DNA of 22,491 bases from a virus, in IMG/VR virus record IMGVR_UViG_3300037119_005156, positions 1 to 22,491 of that record, one strand, 5' to 3'. Shown here in pieces: positions 8,401 through 16,753 of this stretch. The stretch's first letter is position 1, and each line of letters begins with the position of its first letter. The translations under genes were made by a program, and so were the position numbers. A model generated the notes under the pieces. It was not told the DNA's origin. It did not search any database and saw only the letters and a program-made list of their open reading frames with translations.

Positions 8401-11321
8401 CGCATCTTGGGGTACAGGTCTTCCGCCACCCGGCCCACGAAGTTGTCCGCACGACCCATGAAGGTCTGCTTGGCGATGCCCGACAACTTGGAGGTGAGGC
8501 CAACGGTGCTGATCTCCCCGGAGTAGGCCCGGGCGACCATCTCCGCGATGCCCCGGTCGCCCAGCGCCTGCCTGACGTGGACGGGGATGTCCACCTTGCC
8601 CGCCGCCTCCCAGATCTGGGACTTGCTGAGGCCACGCACTTGGATGCGGTTCTTCTCGCCGAAGCGCCGGATGGCTTGGAACAGTTCCTCGGACTGGCCC
8701 TTGGTCATGCCCTTGGTGACGCCATCCCGGACGAACGCCTGCCGCGCCTCCAGCAGGATGCGCGAGCCCCGGATGGGTGTGCTCAAGCGCAGCCGGGCGA
8801 CGTCGAAGCGGGACATCGGGCGCCACGGCACGGCGTGCTCGTTGGTGGCGTCCACCCAGATCGACGCACCCGACAGCGAGCCGTCGGCGCGTGAGGCCAA
8901 GCCCCATGCGTCATCGGGCGTGAAGGCGATGCGGTAGGCGCCCTCACCCAGCAGCGCCGTCTGTGAGTCCATCCATCGCTGGACGTCGGGCGCGAGGTTC
9001 TCGGTCACCGCGTGGGGCAATGCCTTGGCGTCGTCCTTGAGGGTGCCTTGGAGCCACTCCTTCATCTCGGCCACGAGCGCCGGGCCCTGCAGGTTCAGGT
9101 GGTCGAAGTTGTTGGCCACCATGTCGAACTGGCGGATGGCCCGCTTGGCCATCTCGACGCCCTCCTCCGGCGTGGCCGCCTTGGTCAGGAGGTCGAGCAG
9201 TTCCTTGGCCCCCTCGGCGGTGAGGGCACGTTCGCTGATGAGCGTGTAGCGGGTGATGTTGGCGACCGTCTCCTGTGCCTTCTTGAGATCCTTGAGCGCC
9301 TTCTTCGAGGTGCCCCCTGCCGCGACGAGTGCGTCCAAGCGCGTCTGGGCGAGGCGCAGCGCCTGCTGGCGGGCCGCGATCATGCCGTCGATGGCGTGCC
9401 CGTAGTACAGGTGGTGGACGAGCGCCATGTCCTTCTCGTCCATGGAGGCGATGATCTTGCGGGCCTTGGCCTGACCCATGCCCGTCATGGCATCCAACTG
9501 GTTGGCCGCATGCGTCCGGGCCGTCTCCAGATGGGCCGCCTGCTCCTCGGCTGAGGTGATGCCCTCACCCGTGAAGTCCTTCATGCGCCGGAGGGTCTCC
9601 TCCTCGACGTCCGTCCGGACGCTCTTGTGGCCACCCGACTTGGCGCCCTCCATGCGTGAGGTCAGCCACTCGATGGGCTTGCCTGCGAACTCCCTGCCCG
9701 CACGCACCACGTCCCGGGTGAGGGAACGCTGCTGCATCGCGAGGGACATGTTCCCGGCGGCCACCCCGAAGACCCGCGCGAACACGTCGGACTTGCCCGC
9801 CTGCGCGAACATCTGCTCCATGGCAGCGGTGCGGGCAGCGCCGTAGGCCGCGATCATGCCCGACGGCACGGCGTAGGCCATGCGTGAGGCGAAGACGTCG
9901 GCAGCCTTGCCCACACCGAACCACGAGTAGGGGTTCTGGATGGTGTTGACGATGCCGTGGGCCACCTCCATGACCCCACCCATCGGGCCCAGCATGATGC
10001 GCTGCATCGCAGGCATCCCCTTGAGCGCCTCGTCATAGAGTTCGGGGTGGGCGTTCCGGACGGTCTCCAGCACCCGGCGGTTGGTCTCACGCGCCAGTTC
10101 GTCGCCCGACAGGCGACCGGTGCCCCCACGCTCCTTGGCGATGGTCTCGACGACCTTGCCCGTGATGTCCACGATGGCATCGCCCTTGCCCGCCAACTTG
10201 GCCGCGTTGCGCACCAGCGCGTTGGCCATCGAGGCCGCCTCGTTGGCGATGCTGAGGCCCTTGCCCACACCCAGCGTGGCCCACGTCAGGGGGTCCGTCA
10301 GGATGTCGATGCCCAGTGTGGCCAAGGTCCCGAAGATGCTGTTGTTGCTGGTGTACCGGAAGGCCGACGAGGACAGATCGTCGAGGAACATGTCCTTGGT
10401 GTAGTTGGGGTCGGTGCGCAGGCGCTCCTGCAGTTGCCGGACCTCCTCCGGTGTGTCCGCGTCGTGGTGGAACAGGTCGTCGTCGGAGCGCAGGCCCGTG
10501 AGCGTCCGGGCGATGACCGACTGGGGTGCGCTCAAGGCCCCGAAGACGATCTGGCTCAACTGCTGGGACAGGCCCCCCACGGGAGCGTTGGCACGACCCC
10601 AGATGCGGGGCACGCCCTGCAGCGTGGCAAGGTCGTCGGCGTGCGCCTGCACGAACTGGAGCATGAACGCTTCGCGATGCAGGGGATCATCCATCATGGC
10701 TTGGATGTACGCCTGCTTCTGGCGCGACATGGGCAACTGGTTGAAGGCGGCGGTCACGTCCTGCCCGCCGGGCAGCCCTTGGATGGGCCGGAACGCATTG
10801 ATGGGCGCGTCGATGACGGAGCCGCCCAGTTTCCCAAGGTTGATGAGGTGCTGTGAGAGCATGCCCCCGTCGAGCATGGACAGCAGGGCACCCGGGATGG
10901 ACAGCAGGGAGCCCGCGATGCCCGGTCCGTCCGCCGACAGTGTGGGCAACTGGTCGCGGGGCACCCGGGCGCTGGGCGTGAAGAAGGCCCCCGCGTCCAT
11001 CTTGCCCTGACTGCTGAAGGGGCTCTGGCCACCGGGCGGTTGCTGGATGTAGTCCGACATCTCCAAGAGGCCACCCCGTGGCCCCACGAGGTTGGGCATC
11101 CCGGACGTGCCGGAGTTGAAGGGCTTCCTCGCACTGGGCGAGGTCGTGAACATGTTGGTCGGGTTGTCGTAGGCGCTCAGGCCCTCGGTCTCGTTGCCCT
11201 TGTTGAGCGAGGACATGACCGACCGGACGTAGGCGACCTTGGGGTCACTGAAGCGCGGCGCGTAGTCAGGCTGGCTGATGCCCAGCCCCATCTGGCTCCG
11301 GAAGGTGCCTCCGTAGCCCAT
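2424..11321 (-). CDS. Giant polyvalent virion-type protein with zincin, ART-like and repeat modules
   Basis: 2965 residues, about 40% of the window. Visible layout: residues 1-130 Gly/Ser/Pro-rich; hydrophobic stretches at 134-153 and 330-360 (GTLATLGIDILTDPLTWATL); long helical part 360-1360; six related ~65-70-residue modules between 1362 and 1946; ADP-ribosyltransferase-like region 2176-2381 (FYHVTT 2177-2182, ISITYD 2211-2216, QERE 2364-2367); zincin site HEGFH 2530-2534 with Glu-rich WEHYAMTGEAP following at 2575-2585; C-terminal module 2862-2940 (YLLPTVVNGQQVSPQEAI, then GRFYGEFTTHEAAARFARQL). Such mixtures are known from phage polyvalent proteins packed in the capsid and ejected into the host. 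The ATG at 11321 directly abuts the TAG of the preceding gene, so translation is probably coupled. No T7/N4-type RNA polymerase motif was recognised. Function of the whole is inferred. Confidence 0.85.
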   Translation of the reverse strand: MGYGGTFRSQMGLGISQPDYAPRFSDPKVAYVRSVMSSLNKGNETEGLSAYDNPTNMFTTSPSARKPFNSGTSGMPNLVGPRGGLLEMSDYIQQPPGGQSPFSSQGKMDAGAFFTPSARVPRDQLPTLSADGPGIAGSLLSIPGALLSMLDGGMLSQHLINLGKLGGSVIDAPINAFRPIQGLPGGQDVTAAFNQLPMSRQKQAYIQAMMDDPLHREAFMLQFVQAHADDLATLQGVPRIWGRANAPVGGLSQQLSQIVFGALSAPQSVIARTLTGLRSDDDLFHHDADTPEEVRQLQERLRTDPNYTKDMFLDDLSSSAFRYTSNNSIFGTLATLGIDILTDPLTWATLGVGKGLSIANEAASMANALVRNAAKLAGKGDAIVDITGKVVETIAKERGGTGRLSGDELARETNRRVLETVRNAHPELYDEALKGMPAMQRIMLGPMGGVMEVAHGIVNTIQNPYSWFGVGKAADVFASRMAYAVPSGMIAAYGAARTAAMEQMFAQAGKSDVFARVFGVAAGNMSLAMQQRSLTRDVVRAGREFAGKPIEWLTSRMEGAKSGGHKSVRTDVEEETLRRMKDFTGEGITSAEEQAAHLETARTHAANQLDAMTGMGQAKARKIIASMDEKDMALVHHLYYGHAIDGMIAARQQALRLAQTRLDALVAAGGTSKKALKDLKKAQETVANITRYTLISERALTAEGAKELLDLLTKAATPEEGVEMAKRAIRQFDMVANNFDHLNLQGPALVAEMKEWLQGTLKDDAKALPHAVTENLAPDVQRWMDSQTALLGEGAYRIAFTPDDAWGLASRADGSLSGASIWVDATNEHAVPWRPMSRFDVARLRLSTPIRGSRILLEARQAFVRDGVTKGMTKGQSEELFQAIRRFGEKNRIQVRGLSKSQIWEAAGKVDIPVHVRQALGDRGIAEMVARAYSGEISTVGLTSKLSGIAKQTFMGRADNFVGRVAEDLYPKMRFTYSPLFWAQEWVEGPFFNILRGIKPGWHWNEKDVAWHELLNHLVDGGESYVDQQEFVILSMATDIEVRRTLGAATPQGRVIAEWGENSARNARSVKALNKDRHAAKEAADNFYSGVNDINPQLWNQMVDAYTYTDAVTGQLVVPDKQAVMLQYFGDRGVLGDDTRAMVARMDGHKPAGFGRADRVNLSDVAAQFGKQSGVHLQHHVRSTGMSASQFENHMNGVAGGADPEYIRKAWLMASGKSAAEWRTELIAHHLKGGSDLAAATKAADSFLNLMRRFGRKRGESLEEVLNVRLAPGAHAFTKAKDLPKGVYTQGMEMGSDGVWTDPALRARIAEAEAAIAEGEASGFPAHKDVRLALADMKRALKRNEAAANQSNVFTQAGEPVDPFDALTSQVAKDSYRDWAYDFDPYDHSQWGDEVDVVIHQAETDLLDPHFSAEEKEGIQAWLDEVKGTQSMEASLTGAATSVGLPDDYFKILSNPVSKTAYDEWAGEFDPFSTDNWDEDPDIVLVMAEGEFNNPLATPHQKAGIKLWMDQAAKTINDEDAFTASLDLVGQKPATSIQDLLGPPDYQDIVQGKASLPPAAAVEMQRLTQEAMGNESPAVQVLKDRGNMAIEDHYNATGAGTPIDFAEAVDALPPAAQGVYHGYGNEYDPLDLASWGVDADAVIQMVKDDLHGLAQLGDEQLAGAVMWLTHAEGAVMVEKALANVSGKPAPTADLGLPDEWVQLHGGTTRTNGLLGEAAAVYDYLDQDWPMGSMTSWSDPAETVIKMVKDNIDVNYWGVTGTEGARRWLVHLQDEMQSKGEVPTAAWAPDPGSLPSLHGEAMVVFNRLDTDFPWSSPGAWGKDHRGVIDQVRADIASGFYGPEGTLGAQRWMLMLEEHLKSGPDALARPVVPMSHIGKPGSLGLGHEAMNVYDDIEARFPHMDPANWPRPVHIVVGEIAKELVEGVYTTKGQEGAIRWLTQMNTRSGRSPFEEIMTPGGVFEHTPAPHIPEHMALPDYMAIGRFADIDSVNEVWDNQVLHRTAHVSKTMDETLGTDSYVLRGPEPSLVFKEADPVRPVNPTHALEWFHATSGGGSGRSRSIGTRVRVPGEAGPEGWTPQMALDIPIAKDATEQELREAIIRLHQLSPGVEGVLHAIDGDGDRVLRIVAPSREARMVRDVPPDHITSAYDVPGLASVLEADAKYNPDRLPLSDMDDTSFYHVTTGRSGILSDMIRTRAELGISTMGGGPTDLISITYDRDHAQTIFDGLEMAGKTARNEVTAEQFLDYFTHPSRFGDDASAVADALYIYGRAGATDEDLWKLIEQKLRIEASHNNLFVHFTDMDGILFRKDELGGVGIFGADARSFASRDPKDLTITRVSIKGQPRAGWHVNADGNLIHDTYWVPQERELRLGRGEVSVIEDVTALPGDQIDEEWARKSLGINAEDAHLLLGDVSERSGKAARYTPIHYRDAEGDLDATHGRLAAAGSDIDHSVLLEHRDAARSVAESDLLRSDAGRAAVAASRRSLRELDPTGGLFHQRGARGIRGATARHADGTATLYVGRNADVSTMIHEGFHIFRDELDPSGEAALIAAYTAETGSVPKGFSKPVEEWAAKKWEHYAMTGEAPDALSAGLFNAFSQWGKDSGYTSTKVSPEIKAVFDKALALPDSERFYHYNADEQRIWGAGRAAVKAGEEQAHSTHYYRRGRTWTERSINHPYLGLYPASYMWGKVLPEMARFLLKKPFGLDAPLGGLALATNVYNSVALQATSDTDLHDFIDSNPALVRMLNLLVPGQPWDIPINMPLWAQKAEEVQLENARRKGTSSAQRSYDPFSTAQQMIVNAGGLGRDFGYAASISQQLTQGTMTDPKELKKAQLLRESNITGGGPQAPDYGAPNPAFHPAQSRVGNIDDINQSGLIPQQDGSIRVASPVTYEQDGKVYLLPTVVNGQQVSPQEAIDQFKRTGRFYGEFTTHEAAARFARQLTTSQAALGRKNQSAQQPQPGVPVAS

Positions 11322-14300
11322 CTAGAAGCCCGACCGGCGACCAGCCTGCGGGGTGCCGCCCCCACCCCAGCGGGACAGGCCCGTGAAGTCGATGCCCGTG
11401 TAGCCACCCTGCGGCTTGGGCTTGACCCCACCAGCCCCCGCGCCGATGAGGCTGGTGGTCGCAGTGGTCACCGCCGTGGGCACCTTGATGGTGGTCTGGG
11501 GTTGGGCCTCCGGCTCCTTGGGCGGCTTGGCCACCGGGGGCACGTCAGGCTTGAAGCCAGCCTTGATCTGGGGCGCCGCAGGGGTGAAGCCCGCACCACC
11601 CGTGAGGGACTGGGGCACCTGTGCCTGCATCCCTGCCGGGATGGCCGGACCGCCCTGACCCGGGACGACGTCCGGGGCGCCGCCCGGCAGGAGGTTGGGC
11701 ATGATGAGGTCCCCGGTGTCCGGATCGACCTGTGTGTCGCGACGGGTCTGGGCCTCGTTCGCCCGGAAGGCGTCGATGCGCTGCTGGATGGTCGTGCCCC
11801 GCATCCACGAGGGGACGCCCCCACCGATGCTGGCAGTGGCCTCATCGTCACCCCGCACGGGCTCCCCCACGATGTCCCTGTCCGCGCCGAAGAAGGCGGC
11901 CCGCTCCATGGGCTGCACCACGTTGTGGAGCATCTGCTGGGCCTGCCGCTGTGCCTCGACACCCAACTCCCCGGCAAGGGCCGCCTGCTGCTGTGCGGGC
12001 AAGGTCGAGACGAACTGCTGCTCCGCCACATCCTCGCCCATGGAGCGCATGGCCCCACCGAAGAAGCCGTTGCCCCGCATCAGGGGGTTGCGGGCGATGA
12101 TGGCCCCCTGATACTGGCCCTCGCTGCCCTTCCAGCCACCCGACACCCGGATGAGGTCGTGGCCCTTGAACCACTCGGCCTGCAGCCGCTGGTCGGTGGC
12201 CAGTGAGGGATACGTGACGGTGTCCAGCCGGAACACCTCGGCCACGTCCAAGCCGGACAGTTCCTTGGCCTTCTCGGACGAACTGGCGAACGCCTCCAGC
12301 GTGGGCGTGGCCCAGCGGTTGATGAGCGAGATGTCCGACTGCTTGACGTTGTTGGCCATGCCCCAGTCGAGCCCGGTCGAGTGCCCGAAGGTGCCCCCAA
12401 GGTCGGCTGGCGCCGTGGGCTCGACGGGGGCGGCCCCAGCAGCAGGCTGGGGCTTCTTGGCCGCCTCCTGCTGGCGCACCACCTCCTTGGCGGCGTCGTT
12501 GTTGAAATCCTCGGGGACCGGCAGGCCCCACTCGCGCATCTTGGCGGGCACGTCCGCCTCGTTGACGCCCTGCAGCGTCATCCGCTGGCGCACGTAGTCG
12601 TAGTACTCCGCGCCGGTCTGCTCGTTGCCCGGCGGGAAGATATCCCCGACGTTCTTGAACTCACCCTTCTCGTCCCGCAGGAAGGAGTAGGGGTCCTGCT
12701 GGCCGGTGCCCGCCACCTCGCCTGAGCCGACCTTGGTGTTGATGGGCCGGGTCGTGGTCTGGACGGGGTTGCCCTTCTCGTCATAGGTCGTGGTGGTGAT
12801 GCCACCTTCCGACGCGACACCACCCGTCGAGGTCACCTGCTTGCCCGCGATGAGGTCGGAGGCCGACAGGCCGCCACCCCGCAGCAGTGCCCCGGCGTTG
12901 AACTGGTTGTTGATGACGAGGGAGGAACTGATGTGGGTCACGTCATCGGGTGAGTAGAAGGCCACGAGGCCACCGTTGCTATCGTCGAGGAGTTGCGGGA
13001 TCGTGCCATCGACGCCCGCATGGAGCACGTCATCGCTCGTGAACATCTCGACGATCTGGGGCGTGCCATCGGGGTTGGTCTCACCCGTGGCCACCGACGT
13101 CATGTTGGTGGTCGAGTCGGGACCCCACTGCAACTGGTAGTACAGGGTGCCCGTGTTGATGACGGCGGTGGGGTCGATGACCTGACCCGCCTGATTGAGT
13201 GCCCCCACCGTGGACTTGACCGGCTTGGGACCGGCGGCCTGTACGCCCATGCCGCCCTTGAGCAGCACGGTGTTGCCGTCCTTGTCCTTGGTCACACGGT
13301 CGGGGATCTTGACCACACGGGTCTGCCATCCCGGCGGGAGGTCAGCGACTGGCCGGTAGCCGAAGTGGCCACCCTGCTCGGGGTCCCAGAACTGGTAGAG
13401 GGTGCCGTTGGCCATGCCCTCGTAGTTCTGGCGGGCCTGCACCGCGTTGGCGGCGGTGGCCTCAAGGTCGTTGAGGACGCCCACGCTGTCGTACTTCGTC
13501 GCCGCCTCGACCACCTCTTCGGGGTCCTTGCTCTCGGGGGCGCCCGTCGAGGGCGGAGCGGCCCAGTCCTCACCCGCGCTGATGGGCCCACGCGGCTTCT
13601 CGCCACGGGCCGCGCGGGCGTGGTCGTAGATGCGCCCACTGAGGGTGACCGCACCCAGCCTGCCCGCCTTGTCCACGAGGGGGTCGAGGGCGTTCGCGAA
13701 GTCCTCGTTGGCCTTGACCTCAAGGTCCGGGTGGCCGACGGCAGCCGCCAGATCCTCCTTGTACTGGAGTTCGGCATCACGGTACTGGTCCGCGAGGTCC
13801 GACTTGACGACCTTGAGGTTGGTGATGTTGGCCCGGACGTTGTCCCGCTGGTGCTCCAGTTCGGCGGTCCCGTAGCCCATCTTGCGGGTGGCCTTGATCT
13901 GTGCGCTCAAGCCCCGGTCGAGGCGCTTCATCCCCCGCAGCACGTCGTCGGACGTGAGCGGCGCACCGTTGGTGCGACCCGGGTAGGCCACGTGCATGGC
14001 GACCATCAACTGCTGGTAGTCGTCGGGGTGGTTGGCTTCCGTGGACGACAGGATGTCGTCGAGGTTGGCGGTGTTGTCGAGGCCCATGCCGCCCGTGCTG
14101 GCGTCGATGGGGATGCTCAGCGCGGCGGCAGCATTGACGAGGTACGACCACGACTTCATGCCCGGGTCGATGTCCCGCTTCTTGATGTCCGCCATGTTCT
14201 GCTCGTATGCCTTGATCTGGAGCGACCGCTTGCTGACCCCGGTGGCCGCACGGGTGGCCTTCTCGAAGTTGCCCGCACTCTGCATCAGGGAGCGCCACGC

Positions 14301-14669
14301 AGCCGTGTCCTTGGGCGTCTTGGCCGCCCACTTGCGGTAGAACGCGGCCATGGCCGGTTCCTTGATCTGGCCCAACTTGTAGGCCGTCTTCATCTTGTCG
14401 TCCGCGATGTGGAAGGTGTACTGGGCGAGCGTCTCCTCCCAGTAGTCCCGGATGGGGTCCCCCGGCGCGGAGTCCGCGATGCGCTGCTTGAAGTGGGCCA
14501 GCAGATCCTTGTCGTGAACCTCCTTGCCCTCGAACTTGGCGCCCGTGGTCTTCCACGCGAACAGGATGTTGCGATCGCGGGCGGACTCGTACTGGGCCAC
14601 CATCGCCATGATCGTGGCCGTGATGTCAGGAGCCTTGGTCGGCAACCGCCCGAAGCGGAGCCTCGCCAC
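11322..14669 (-). CDS. Large virion-associated protein of unknown function
   Basis: 1115 residues; family not recognised. The first ~330 residues are mostly helical, with many Trp/Tyr/Lys residues at 35-125 (NILFAWKTTGAKF, DYWEETLAQYTF) and a likely coiled coil at 265-310. Residues about 420-600 are rich in beta-type sequence (GTLYQFWDPEQGGHFGYRP, GTLYYQLQWGP). After a Pro/Ala linker a helical region follows, and the last ~200 residues are Pro/Gly/Thr-rich. There is no signal peptide and no clear catalytic motif. The GTG start at 14669 lies three bases after the portal TAA, and the stop abuts the start of the giant gene. Position in the head operon suggests an internal virion or ejection protein that may work with the 2965-residue protein. 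Confidence 0.8.
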   Translation of the reverse strand: MARLRFGRLPTKAPDITATIMAMVAQYESARDRNILFAWKTTGAKFEGKEVHDKDLLAHFKQRIADSAPGDPIRDYWEETLAQYTFHIADDKMKTAYKLGQIKEPAMAAFYRKWAAKTPKDTAAWRSLMQSAGNFEKATRAATGVSKRSLQIKAYEQNMADIKKRDIDPGMKSWSYLVNAAAALSIPIDASTGGMGLDNTANLDDILSSTEANHPDDYQQLMVAMHVAYPGRTNGAPLTSDDVLRGMKRLDRGLSAQIKATRKMGYGTAELEHQRDNVRANITNLKVVKSDLADQYRDAELQYKEDLAAAVGHPDLEVKANEDFANALDPLVDKAGRLGAVTLSGRIYDHARAARGEKPRGPISAGEDWAAPPSTGAPESKDPEEVVEAATKYDSVGVLNDLEATAANAVQARQNYEGMANGTLYQFWDPEQGGHFGYRPVADLPPGWQTRVVKIPDRVTKDKDGNTVLLKGGMGVQAAGPKPVKSTVGALNQAGQVIDPTAVINTGTLYYQLQWGPDSTTNMTSVATGETNPDGTPQIVEMFTSDDVLHAGVDGTIPQLLDDSNGGLVAFYSPDDVTHISSSLVINNQFNAGALLRGGGLSASDLIAGKQVTSTGGVASEGGITTTTYDEKGNPVQTTTRPINTKVGSGEVAGTGQQDPYSFLRDEKGEFKNVGDIFPPGNEQTGAEYYDYVRQRMTLQGVNEADVPAKMREWGLPVPEDFNNDAAKEVVRQQEAAKKPQPAAGAAPVEPTAPADLGGTFGHSTGLDWGMANNVKQSDISLINRWATPTLEAFASSSEKAKELSGLDVAEVFRLDTVTYPSLATDQRLQAEWFKGHDLIRVSGGWKGSEGQYQGAIIARNPLMRGNGFFGGAMRSMGEDVAEQQFVSTLPAQQQAALAGELGVEAQRQAQQMLHNVVQPMERAAFFGADRDIVGEPVRGDDEATASIGGGVPSWMRGTTIQQRIDAFRANEAQTRRDTQVDPDTGDLIMPNLLPGGAPDVVPGQGGPAIPAGMQAQVPQSLTGGAGFTPAAPQIKAGFKPDVPPVAKPPKEPEAQPQTTIKVPTAVTTATTSLIGAGAGGVKPKPQGGYTGIDFTGLSRWGGGGTPQAGRRSGF

Positions 14670-14672
14670 GGC

Positions 14673-16733
14673 TTAGGGTCCCTGTGGGGGAAGGTTGCCG
14701 GGGCCGGGGCCGCCCAAGGGCTGCTGCGTGAGCACCCGGTTCTTGACCCCACCCTCGCTGAACATCGACTGCAGTTGGGCCGGGCCGCCGCCCATGCCCG
14801 TCATCTGGCCACCGAAGCCGGGCTGACCGCTGTTGGCGGGCATCGCCTCCGGTGGGGGCATGGCCCCTTCGCCCTCGCCGTTGAGCATGGGCATGCCCGC
14901 CGGGCCCGCCTGCTGGGCGTAGCCCTGCTGCAACTGGTCGCCGTTCATGGCCTCCGGTGGCAGCATGCCCGCATTCGGGTCGCCCGCCGCGCCCATGGCC
15001 TGTGCGGCCACCTCCTGCTGGGTCGTCTGCAACTGCTGGAGGGTGGCGATGGTGGCCGCGATGGTCTGGACGTCCGCCGGGAACAGGGAGGCGTCGGTCC
15101 GGTTCTCCCGGATGCGCTGCTGCTCCGCCTCGGGGTCCTCGACGTCGGTCATGGCCATGGCCCGCTCCTGACTCCAGATGCGGGCGTTGAGCAGGTTGGC
15201 CGCCATGGTCGCGGTCTCGATGTCGTCGCGTGGGGTGAGGGAAGGGTTGATGATCTGGAGGCGTCCGGCCTGCTTCATGATGGGCCCAAGGGCCGGGTTG
15301 TCGTTGACCCACAGCAGTGAGGCCAACGTCCAGACGCGCTGGCGCCACTCGTAGAACAGGTCGCGGCGCATGCGGATACGCGCCTCGTAGTTGGCGACGA
15401 GCGCGTTGATGGCCTTGGAGGATGACATCACCGACGCGGGTGCCAGTCCTCGCAACAGGTCGTTGAGGCCCGTGACATCGACCATCTCCCGGTCCAGCCG
15501 CGTGAGGTACTGCTCCAACTGGAACTCGGGCATCCACGGCTCGATGGACTCGATCCGGTTGCCCGCACCGGGTGAGACCACCTCGTTGGGCTTGGGTCGC
15601 AGGCCGACGGGTGTGTGGTCGGGTGACTCGGGCCCGACCAACTGCCAGAACTGTGCCCCCACCGTCTTCTGGATGAGCGTGCCACCGGCACTGAGGCGCT
15701 CCTCCTTCTCCCGGATCAACTGCTCGATGTCGTACAACTCGGAGCGGCCATCGGGGATGCCCGGCACGAAGGTGTTGAACAGGGGCACGTAGGGCAGTTC
15801 CCCGTCGTACTCCTCGTGGCACTCGTCCTTCACGACGCAGTTGCCGACCACGATGATGTTGCGGGTCTCCATCTCGGTGGGCTCACCGATGGTGATCTCC
15901 GCGCCCTCCTTGGGGCAGCGATACCAGAAGTCGATGACCTCGATCATGCCCCAGTCGGCGTCGTGCAGCCAGCCGCGCATGGACGAGATGGGCGTGGGCG
16001 AGTAGGTCAGGTTGCGCTGTGGCACCACGTAGGTGAAGGGTGTGCCCACACCGTCGTCCCGCTGGCGGGTCTCGACCCCGAACTCCTCGGTGGCCGCACT
16101 CTCGCTGACCTTGTAGACGTAGGCCGCCCAGTCGAGGCGGGTGTAGTCCGTGCTGCCCCAGCCCATCCACAGGTTGCGGGGCTGGTCGATGATGCGCAGC
16201 GCCGGGCGCTTGGCCTCCTTGTCCCACCAGATCTTGGCGGCGGTGCGGCCATAGAGGCCCTTGACGATGCACGCCTGATGGGCCTTGCGCTCGTAGTCCA
16301 CGTCGCGCTTCCACGCGAAGTACAGCCGCTCCACGCCCTGTGCCAGCGTCCGCGAGTCCTCGGTGTCCTCGACGGGCACGATGTCCTCGATGGGCTCCAC
16401 GGACTGGAGGGACGCCGGGATGTCCACGTACACCGGGAAGGTGTTGAGCGAGATGTGGGCCCGCCCCGGGATCTTGGCGTTGGGGTCCTCCGGCCAGTGG
16501 TCCGCGCCACCCTTGGTGATGGCATTGGGGTAGTACAGGTTGTCGTACCTGTCGCACAGCCCTTGGAACCGGGTCATCTCGGTCCAGCGCGAGCGCATCC
16601 GCCACTCGATCTTGCGGATGGCCTCGGCGGACTCCTCGTCGCCGAACTCCTCGGCCATCCTTCGGTTCCGCGAGACGCTCTCCAGAGCCTTGGGCTCACT
16701 CGGAGAGTCGCGGTCACGAAGGGTCAGGGCCAC
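14673..16733 (-). CDS. Portal protein
   Basis: 686 residues, forming the dodecameric ring at the packaging vertex. The order terminase, portal and the fold-type sequence support this: YVPLFNTFVPGIPDGRSELY (315-334) leading into DIEQLIREKEERLS (335-348), then the long helix region EQYLTRLDREMVDVTGLND (407-425) and SSSKAINALVANYEARI (437-453). The last ~115 residues are Met/Gln/Pro/Gly-rich low complexity, probably a flexible tail inside the head. The GTG at 16733 is 20 bases after the terminase stop and lacks a clear ribosome binding site. An ATG for residue 26 is a possible alternative start. Length fits podovirus-type and other large portals. Confidence 0.82.
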   Translation of the reverse strand: MALTLRDRDSPSEPKALESVSRNRRMAEEFGDEESAEAIRKIEWRMRSRWTEMTRFQGLCDRYDNLYYPNAITKGGADHWPEDPNAKIPGRAHISLNTFPVYVDIPASLQSVEPIEDIVPVEDTEDSRTLAQGVERLYFAWKRDVDYERKAHQACIVKGLYGRTAAKIWWDKEAKRPALRIIDQPRNLWMGWGSTDYTRLDWAAYVYKVSESAATEEFGVETRQRDDGVGTPFTYVVPQRNLTYSPTPISSMRGWLHDADWGMIEVIDFWYRCPKEGAEITIGEPTEMETRNIIVVGNCVVKDECHEEYDGELPYVPLFNTFVPGIPDGRSELYDIEQLIREKEERLSAGGTLIQKTVGAQFWQLVGPESPDHTPVGLRPKPNEVVSPGAGNRIESIEPWMPEFQLEQYLTRLDREMVDVTGLNDLLRGLAPASVMSSSKAINALVANYEARIRMRRDLFYEWRQRVWTLASLLWVNDNPALGPIMKQAGRLQIINPSLTPRDDIETATMAANLLNARIWSQERAMAMTDVEDPEAEQQRIRENRTDASLFPADVQTIAATIATLQQLQTTQQEVAAQAMGAAGDPNAGMLPPEAMNGDQLQQGYAQQAGPAGMPMLNGEGEGAMPPPEAMPANSGQPGFGGQMTGMGGGPAQLQSMFSEGGVKNRVLTQQPLGGPGPGNLPPQGP

Positions 16734-16753
16734 GAGCGCGACATTACACCACC

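Noticed and set aside
7341-8894. Plus-strand open frame of 517 codons
   Set aside because: It is the antisense of the giant gene with no ribosome binding site or domain.
2424-11321. Giant protein as the N4-type virion RNA polymerase
   Set aside because: I looked for the T7/N4 fingerprint (a motif B of the R-x3-K-x(6-7)-Y-G type, with catalytic Asp motifs A and C) and did not find it. Detection by eye may miss a diverged form, so it remains testable.
12993-15320. Long plus-strand open frame (775 codons) opposite the portal and 1115-residue genes
   Set aside because: Its translation is rich in Arg, Gly, His and Val, with no recognisable domains, as expected from the antisense of high-GC codons. 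The minus-strand genes have motifs and coupled starts.
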